Positions 1-5,138 of a DNA stretch of 5,138 nucleotides are shown piece after piece. The notes under the pieces are model-generated. The model was given only the letters and a program-made list of their open reading frames with translations, was not told the DNA's origin and did no database searches. The position numbers and the translations under genes were made by a program. How positions within the stretch are numbered: position 1 is the first letter of the stretch; each line of letters opens with the position of its first letter. Source of the stretch: Frankiaceae bacterium (lineage in GTDB: Bacteria; Actinomycetota; Actinomycetes; Mycobacteriales; SCTD01); contig CANKBT010000248.1 in NCBI GenBank assembly GCA_947479995.1, positions 1 through 5,138 on the forward strand, written 5' to 3'.

Positions 1-1422
1 GTCCAGCGCCTTGGCCAGCTCGCTGAGGCGCGCCGCCTCGTTCACCGGGTCGCCGATGACGGTGTACTCGAAGCGGCGGGCGTCGCCGATGTTGCCGGCG
101 ACGGCCGGGCCGGCCGAGACCCCGGCCGCCGCCCGGCACTCCGGCACCTCCGCGGCGAGCCGGTCGCGCACGCAGCGGGCCGCGCCGAGCGCCGCGCCGG
201 CGGGGTCGGCGAGGTCGGCCGGCGCGCCGAACACGGCGAGGGCCGCGTCGCCCTCGAACTTGTTGACGAAGCCGCCCGCGCGCTCGACCTCGTCGACCAC
301 GACGGAGAAGAAGCGGTTGAGCAGTGCGACCACCTCGCCGGGAGGTCGGCGCAGGGCCAGCTGCGTGGAGCCCACGAGGTCGACGAAGAAGACCGCGACG
401 TCGCGCTCCTCGCCGCCGAGCTCCGGCGAGCGCGCGAGCGCCGCCTCGGCGACGTCCTGCCCGACGTGCCGGCCGAACAGGTCGCGCAGGCGCTCGCGCT
501 CCTGCAGCCCGCGCACCATGAGGTTGAAGCCGTTCTGCAGCTCGCCGAGCTCGCTGCCGTCGAAGACCACGACCTCGCTGTCGTAGTCGCCGCGCTCGAC
601 GCGCGCGAGCCCCTCGCGCACCGTGCGCAGCGGGGCGACGGTCGCGCTGACCGACAGCACGGTGAGCAGCAGGCCGAACACGACGGTGACGCCGACGAGC
701 GCGAGCACCGTGACGGCGAGCTGCGTGCTCGACACGTCGCCGCGCGCCAGCGCGAAGACGGCGACGAGCCCGAGCCCGGCCACCGGCACGCCGGACCCGA
801 GCACCCAGGCGAGCACGCTGCGGCCGGTCACGCCGGTGAGGCGGCGGCGCTGCGGCGTGCCGGCGACGAGCGCCCGCGCCGCCAGCGGGCGCAGCGAGAA
901 CTCGCTGAGCAGGAACGCGTTGCCGCACACGACGGCCCCGCCGAACAGCGTGGTGAACGCGACCTTGGCGACGTTCTCCGGCTCGCGCAGGCCGTACAGC
1001 AGCGTGAACAGGACCGCCGCGACGCCCCACAGCAGCGCCTGCATGCGGGTGAGCCGCCAGGGCAGCCGCAGCGTCTCGCGCTGGTCGTCCGCACTCGGTG
1101 CGCGGTCCTCCTGCGCCCAGCGCAGCACGGCGAGCGCCCGGCGCGTGCCCCACGCCACGCCGACGACGACCGCGAGCGCGACGTACGCCGGCAGGTAGAC
1201 GGCGTTGACGAGCAGCAGCTCGCCGGTCAGCAGGCTCGGCCCCGGCAGCACCACCAGCGCCAGCACGCCGACCACCACCGCGCCGATGAGGTTGGCGACG
1301 ACGATGCTCACCGTCAGCAGCACCTGCACCCGCACCCGCTGCGCGCGGGTGCTGTCGGTGAGCCGGCCGAGCAGGCGCGAGCCGAGGGGGTGGCGCGGAC
1401 CCGCCGCCTCCGAGCCCGTCAT
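1..1422 (-). CDS. Membrane-anchored class III adenylate/guanylate cyclase with HAMP domain (3' end cut by window edge)
   Basis: Probably makes cAMP from ATP at the inner face of the membrane. I read 474 codons from the ATG at 1422 to the window edge. About six hydrophobic segments lie near residues 33-59, 66-90, 126-146, 153-173, 203-227 and 233-260. A HAMP-like linker follows (about 258-310, with PLRTV and the ERGDYD and SELGELQNGFN stretches), then the cyclase domain from about 338. The expected catalytic set is present: metal aspartates D348 (FFVDLVGST) and D392 (KFEGDAAL), substrate lysine K388, T454 in YTVIGDPVN, and the transition-state pair N461 and R465. Lys with Thr, rather than Lys with Asp, is the usual pattern of class IIIb bacterial cyclases, and the layout matches M. 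tuberculosis Rv1318c/Rv1319c/Rv3645. Probably only some tens of C-terminal residues are missing. The ribosome binding site is weak. The gene follows rocD on the same strand, but a hairpin separates them. ATP versus GTP specificity is inferred from family membership. Confidence 0.93.
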   Translation of the reverse strand, partial: MTGSEAAGPRHPLGSRLLGRLTDSTRAQRVRVQVLLTVSIVVANLIGAVVVGVLALVVLPGPSLLTGELLLVNAVYLPAYVALAVVVGVAWGTRRALAVLRWAQEDRAPSADDQRETLRLPWRLTRMQALLWGVAAVLFTLLYGLREPENVAKVAFTTLFGGAVVCGNAFLLSEFSLRPLAARALVAGTPQRRRLTGVTGRSVLAWVLGSGVPVAGLGLVAVFALARGDVSSTQLAVTVLALVGVTVVFGLLLTVLSVSATVAPLRTVREGLARVERGDYDSEVVVFDGSELGELQNGFNLMVRGLQERERLRDLFGRHVGQDVAEAALARSPELGGEERDVAVFFVDLVGSTQLALRRPPGEVVALLNRFFSVVVDEVERAGGFVNKFEGDAALAVFGAPADLADPAGAALGAARCVRDRLAAEVPECRAAAGVSAGPAVAGNIGDARRFEYTVIGDPVNEAARLSELAKALD

Positions 1423-1543
1423 GCCTGCAGTCTGCCCTGCACGACCACCGGTCCCGGCCGGCGCGCGGCACGACCCGTCACCGCACGGCGGAGCGCCTCG
1501 GCGCACGCCCGCAGCGGGCCGCACCTCGGCCCTGCCGAGGTGC
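1423..1543. other. Spacer between rocD and the cyclase gene
   Basis: This 121-bp gap separates two genes on the minus strand. Its rocD-proximal side holds two GC-rich hairpins (1507-1519 and 1521-1543). The part nearer the cyclase start should carry the cyclase promoter. I looked for a -35/-10 pair there on the minus strand and found no convincing one. No small gene or RNA was recognised. Confidence 0.6.
1507..1543 (-). terminator. GC-hairpin terminator after rocD
   Basis: The stem GCACCTCGGC (1521-1530) pairs perfectly with GCCGAGGTGC (1534-1543) around a 3-nt loop. It begins on the base next to the rocD stop codon (1546-1544). A second small inverted repeat, GCCCGC-A-GCGGGC (1507-1519), lies just beyond it in the direction of transcription. 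There is no T tract, which is common for terminators of high-GC actinobacteria. It would end the hydrolase-rocD transcript before the cyclase gene. Termination itself is inferred from structure and position. Confidence 0.7.
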
Positions 1544-2781
<1,238 letters not shown>

Positions 2782-2785
<4 letters not shown>

Positions 2786-3633
2786 GCCGTCGCCCCGCGC
2801 AGCTCGAGGGTGCAGCACTTCGCGCCGCCCCCCGCCTTGAGCAGCTCGGACAGGTCGACGGGCACCGGCACGAAGCCGCGCGCCGCGAGCTGCTCCTGCA
2901 GCCGCGTCGCGGCCGCCGCGAGGACCACGTGCCGGCCGTCGCTCACCGCGTTGAGGCCGAGCACCGACGCGTCGTGCGCCGACGCGAGGACGGCGTCGGG
3001 GAACAGCCGCTCGAGCGCGCGCCGGCTGCCCTCGCTGAACGCGCCCGGGTAGTAGGCCACGGTCTCGTCGTCGAGCACGGCCAGCGCCGTGTCGAGGTGG
3101 TAGTAGCGCGGGTCGACCAGCTGCAGCGACACGACCGGCACGCCGAGCAGCTCCTGCGCCTGCGCGTGCGCGGCGCGCTCGGTGCGGAAGCCGGTGCCCG
3201 CCAGCAGCAGGTCGCCGACGAGCAGGAAGTCGCCCTCGCCCTCGTTGACCGCGTCGGTCGTGCCGACCGGGCCGAAGCCGGCGTCCGCGAGCCACTGCGC
3301 GTACGCCGCGGCCTCGGGCTGCCGCTCGGGGAAGGCGAACGACGCGGCGAGCGCGCGGCCGCCGACGACCGTGCCGCCGTTGGCGGCGAACACCATGTCG
3401 GGCAGGCCGAGCACCGGCTCCAGCACGTCGACGCGGTGGCCGAGCGCGACGTACGCGTCGCGCAGCCCCTCCCACTGCGCGACGGCGCGCGCGGCGTCGA
3501 CCGGCGCGGTGGGGTCCATCCACGGGTTGATCGCGTACGTCACGGCGAAGTGCTCCGGACGGCAGAGCAGGTAGCGGCGGGGGCGGGCCACGCGCGGGGC
3601 GAGGGCCTGCTGCACGGGCAGCGTGACGGTCAC
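2782..3633 (-). CDS. Arginine deiminase/dimethylargininase-superfamily guanidino hydrolase, possible ornithine-forming arginine dihydrolase
   Basis: A 283-residue protein of the guanidino-group-modifying (pentein) fold; cytosolic, as no signal peptide or membrane segment is seen. Family landmarks are the N-terminal CRPEHFAVTYAINPWMD (24-40), PDMVFAANGG (78-87), EGEGDF with E133 and D135, the catalytic histidine H179 in YYHLDTAL, and the nucleophile C273 in GGGAKCCTLEL. Standard annotation would be dimethylargininase (ddaH), which forms citrulline. Two features argue for a different reaction: N85, where as I recall arginine deiminases and dimethylargininases have Asp, and the NPWM motif. Both resemble the arginine dihydrolase domain of cyanobacterial ArgZ/AgrE, which forms ornithine, ammonia and CO2 from arginine. 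The coupled downstream gene is ornithine aminotransferase, which fits an ornithine product. The start is GTG at 3633 with GAGGAG at 3645-3640, 6 nt upstream. Family is certain; exact reaction is open, so no symbol is given. Confidence 0.9.
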
Positions 3634-3639
3634 GGGCGA

Positions 3640-3645
3640 CTCCTC
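3640..3645 (-). promoter_or_regulatory. Shine-Dalgarno sequence GAGGAG of the guanidino hydrolase
   Basis: GAGGAG lies 6 nt before the GTG at 3633-3631 and decides that start. It is the only strong ribosome binding site I found in this window. Confidence 0.8.
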
Positions 3646-3660
3646 GGTCGGGTGGTCTGG

Positions 3661-3689
3661 ACGCTAGGGAGCCCGCTCGCGGGTGTCAC
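3661..3689 (-). promoter_or_regulatory. Predicted vegetative promoter for the hydrolase-rocD operon
   Basis: Reading the minus strand, GTGACA (3689-3684, five of six matches to TTGACA) is followed after exactly 17 nt by TAGCGT (3666-3661), which fits the actinobacterial TANNNT -10 form. The predicted transcript would start near 3654, leaving a leader of about 20 nt with the ribosome binding site inside it. The spacer contains the palindrome CCCGCGAGCGGG (3683-3672), a possible operator between the promoter elements. The elements are read directly; activity is inferred. Confidence 0.6.
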
Positions 3690-3697
3690 TGCCGTTC

Positions 3698-3712
3698 TGC
3701 TGCGCACCAGCA
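3698..3712. repeat. Inverted repeat TGCTG-N5-CAGCA
   Basis: A 15-bp interrupted palindrome with 5-bp arms around CGCAC. It sits 8 bp upstream of the predicted -35 element of the hydrolase operon. The size and position suit an Lrp/AsnC dimer site, though arms this short can occur by chance in GC-rich DNA. Confidence 0.4.
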
Positions 3713-3717
3713 CCGCT

Positions 3718-3755
3718 TCCGTTGCGTCTTCTCGACAGCAGCGGCGATCCGTTGC
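3718..3755. repeat. Direct repeat TCCGTTGC, two copies 30 bp apart
   Basis: Exact 8-bp copies lie at 3718-3725 and 3748-3755. A weaker relative, GCCGTTCTGC, is at 3691-3700, so the three starts are spaced about 27-30 bp, near three helical turns. Lrp/AsnC octamers bind phased sites, so these may be operators. The sequence repeat is certain; the function is inferred. Confidence 0.45.
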
Positions 3756-3762
3756 ACGCTGC
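3738..3762. repeat. Inverted repeat GCAGCG-N13-CGCTGC beside the regulator start
   Basis: Two 6-bp arms, 3738-3743 and 3757-3762, flank the second TCCGTTGC copy and end 5 bp before the regulator's GTG. Protein bound here would block transcription or translation start, so this is a possible autoregulation site. It could also be chance symmetry. Confidence 0.35.
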
Positions 3763-3767
3763 CGCAC

Positions 3768-4205
3768 GTGGACCACACCGACGAGGAGATCGTCACCCTG
3801 CTCATGGCGGACGGCCGCGCGACCTTCAGCGAGATCGGCGACGCGGTCGGGCTGTCGGCGCCGGCGGCCAAGCGGCGCGTCGACCGGCTGCTGGAGCGCG
3901 GCGTGCTCAAGGGCTTCACCGCCGTCATCGACCCGCGGGCGCTCGGGTGGACGACCGAGGCCTACGTCGAGGTCTTCTGCCAGGGCACCGTGTCGCCGGC
4001 CGACCTCAAGCGCAGCCTGCAGCACGTGCCGGAGGTGGTGAGCGCCGCGACCGTCTCGGGCGCCGCCGACGCCGTGCTGCACCTGCTCGCCCGCGACAAC
4101 CAGCACCTCGAGCGGGCGATCGAGCGGGTGCGCGACGAGCCGAACGTCGACCACACCGAGTCCGTCATCGTGCTGTCGCGCCTGTTCGACCGGGCCCGCG
4201 CGTGA
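3768..4205 (+). CDS. Lrp/AsnC-family transcriptional regulator
   Basis: A 145-residue DNA-binding regulator, the usual length for the family. It opens with the typical D-x-TD-x-x-I-V-x-L-L helix (residues 2-12), then a winged helix-turn-helix (about 17-45, with the recognition region GLSAPAAKRRVDRL). A linker, TAVIDPRALGW (51-61), leads to a C-terminal RAM ligand-binding domain (about 64-140) containing VVSAATVSGAADAVLHLLARD; the G98-to-D101 turn is where family members bind an amino acid. The GTG start at 3768 is chosen because it keeps the conserved N-terminal helix; the next ATG (codon 13) would remove it. No Shine-Dalgarno is visible, so the transcript may be leaderless or nearly so. It diverges from the hydrolase-rocD operon and probably regulates it in response to arginine, ornithine or a related amino acid. 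Ligand and direction of control cannot be read from sequence. Confidence 0.95.
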   Translation: MDHTDEEIVTLLMADGRATFSEIGDAVGLSAPAAKRRVDRLLERGVLKGFTAVIDPRALGWTTEAYVEVFCQGTVSPADLKRSLQHVPEVVSAATVSGAADAVLHLLARDNQHLERAIERVRDEPNVDHTESVIVLSRLFDRARA

Positions 4206-5017
4206 ACGAGCACCTGCGGGCGAACCGCGAGATGTGGGACGACCGCGCGCCCGTGCACGCGGCGTCGGCGGGCTACGGCCTGGCGCGCTACGCCAGCGAC
4301 CCGGCGCACCTGTCGGACGTGGTGCGCTTCGACCTGCCGCGGCTCGGCGACCTGCGCGGCCTCGACGTCGTGCACCTGCAGTGCCACCTCGGCACCGACA
4401 CGCTGTCGCTCGTCCGCCTCGGCGCCCGCGCCACCGGCCTGGACTTCTCCGCGCCGGCCCTGGAGGCGGCGCGCGCCCTCGCGCCCGAGGTGCGCTTCGT
4501 GCAGGCCGACGTGCACGACGCCGTCGAGGTGCTGGGCGCCGCGTCGTACGACGTGGTCTTCACGGGCGTCGGCGCGCTGTGCTGGCTGCCGTCGGCGGCG
4601 CGGTGGGCGCAGGTCGTCGCCGGCCTGCTGCGGCCCGGCGGGCGGCTGCACCTGCGCGAGGGGCACCCGGTGCTGTGGTCGCTCGACGACGAGCGCGGCG
4701 ACGGCGTGCTGGCGCTCGAGCACCCCGCGCGGACGATGCCCGAGCCGCTGGCGTGGACGGGCAGCGGCACCTACGTCGACGTCCCCGGCCCGCTCACGAC
4801 GCGCACGTCCTACGAGTGGAACCACTCGCTCGCCGAGGTCGTCACCGCGCTGCTCGACGCGGGGCTGCGGCTCACGCTGCTCGTCGAGCACGACAGCGTG
4901 CCGTGGGAGGCGCTGCCGGGGCTGATGGAGGAGCTGCCCGGCGGCGAGTGGCGGCTGCGCGACCGGCCCGAGCGCCTGCCGCACAGCTACACGCTGCAGG
5001 CCGTCAAGCCCGGCTAG
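4202..5017 (+). CDS. Class I SAM-dependent methyltransferase, substrate unknown
   Basis: A 271-residue cytosolic protein with a Rossmann-type methyltransferase core. Motif I is the degenerate VVHLQCHLGTDTLSL (56-70), where the usual acidic and Gly-x-Gly pattern is replaced by HLQCHLGTDT; this form recurs in a branch of uncharacterised methyltransferases. D81 in GLDFS should bind the SAM ribose, and D103 in QADVHD fits the adenine-binding motif. YDVVFTGVGALCWL and the LLRPGGRLHLREGHP strand follow as in family members. The C-terminal part (about 190-271), with TSYEWNHSLAEV and EHDSVPWEALPG, probably forms the substrate lid. The start is the GTG at 4202, overlapping the regulator stop as GTGA; no Shine-Dalgarno is seen, so translation is probably coupled to the regulator. 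The substrate is unknown. The pairing with an amino-acid regulator hints at, but does not prove, a related small-molecule substrate. Confidence 0.9.
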   Translation: MNEHLRANREMWDDRAPVHAASAGYGLARYASDPAHLSDVVRFDLPRLGDLRGLDVVHLQCHLGTDTLSLVRLGARATGLDFSAPALEAARALAPEVRFVQADVHDAVEVLGAASYDVVFTGVGALCWLPSAARWAQVVAGLLRPGGRLHLREGHPVLWSLDDERGDGVLALEHPARTMPEPLAWTGSGTYVDVPGPLTTRTSYEWNHSLAEVVTALLDAGLRLTLLVEHDSVPWEALPGLMEELPGGEWRLRDRPERLPHSYTLQAVKPG

Positions 5018-5138
5018 CGCGCGCCAGCACGTCGCGCACCGCGCGCTCGACGGCGTCGGGGTGCTCCAGCGGCACCATGTGGCCGCTGCGCTCGACGACG
5101 ACGAGCTCGGCGCCCGGCACCTCGCGGGCCAGCAGCGA
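5004..5138 (-). CDS. Alpha/beta-hydrolase fold protein, C-terminal fragment (5' part beyond window)
   Basis: The last 44 codons read inward from the right edge to a TGA at 5006-5004. The translation contains VPGAELVVVERSGHMVPLEHPDAVERAV, given here in parts: a strand (ELVVVE), then SGHMVPLEHP, the standard setting of the catalytic histidine (20th residue in view), then a closing helix. This is the usual C-terminus of lipase/esterase-type or haloalkane-dehalogenase-type alpha/beta hydrolases, whose substrate cannot be told from this part. The gene converges on the methyltransferase and overlaps its 3' end by 14 bp. Confidence 0.85.
   Translation of the reverse strand, partial: SLLAREVPGAELVVVERSGHMVPLEHPDAVERAVRDVLARASRA

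Larger units (their letters stand above)
3634..3767. promoter_or_regulatory. Divergent control region between the guanidino hydrolase operon and the lrp-type operon
   Basis: This 134-bp gap lies between two outward-facing start codons. It holds a promoter and ribosome binding site directed at the hydrolase gene and several short direct and inverted repeats. No convincing promoter or Shine-Dalgarno sequence is visible for the plus-strand regulator. A divergent Lrp/AsnC gene commonly controls its neighbour and itself from such a region, so this is the likely operator site. Confidence 0.7.

Noticed and set aside
3722..3750. A possible plus-strand promoter TTGCGT-17-CGATCC for the regulator
   Set aside because: The downstream hexamer lacks the TANNNT pattern, so the match is no better than chance.
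3962..4984. A 340-codon minus-strand open frame opposite the regulator and methyltransferase
   Set aside because: Arg/Gln/Val/His-rich shadow with no motif; the plus strand carries clear Lrp/AsnC and methyltransferase motifs.
3683..5017. The methyltransferase frame extended upstream to 3683, giving a 444-residue protein
   Set aside because: The extension overlaps the whole regulator gene in a different frame and has no domain character; the GTG at 4202 gives the normal family N-terminus.

Overview
The window is very GC-rich (I estimate above 70% by eye), with almost exclusively G or C at third codon positions, three GTG starts among the complete genes, and tight GTGA stop/start overlaps. This points to a high-GC actinobacterium. 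The class III cyclase with six membrane segments and a HAMP domain, of the Mycobacterium Rv1318c/Rv1319c/Rv3645 type, fits this. I cannot name a genus.

Layout, left to right. (1) 1-1422, minus strand: a membrane adenylate/guanylate cyclase whose C-terminus runs off the left edge. (2) 1423-1543: a spacer holding a perfect 10-bp GC hairpin just after the next gene's stop, the likely terminator. (3) 1544-2785, minus: ornithine aminotransferase (rocD). (4) 2782-3633, minus: an arginine deiminase/dimethylargininase-fold guanidino hydrolase. Its GTGA stop overlaps the rocD start, so the two form a coupled operon. (5) 3634-3767: a divergent control region with a good promoter (GTGACA-17-TAGCGT), a good ribosome binding site facing the hydrolase, and several short repeats. 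(6) 3768-4205, plus: an Lrp/AsnC regulator. (7) 4202-5017, plus: a SAM-dependent methyltransferase, again joined by a GTGA overlap. (8) 5004-5138, minus: the C-terminal end of an alpha/beta-hydrolase, convergent with and overlapping the methyltransferase by 14 bp.

How the genes work together. The core looks like an arginine-catabolism module: the guanidino hydrolase acts on arginine, RocD converts ornithine to glutamate-5-semialdehyde, and the divergent Lrp/AsnC protein probably senses an amino acid of the pathway. The notable point is that the hydrolase, which standard annotation would call dimethylargininase, carries an Asn (N85) and an N-terminal NPWM motif resembling the arginine dihydrolase domain of cyanobacterial ArgZ/AgrE. 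That enzyme makes ornithine directly from arginine, exactly the substrate RocD needs. This is an inference from sequence motifs recalled from memory plus gene context, not a proven assignment. The cyclase and the alpha/beta-hydrolase appear to be unrelated flanking genes.
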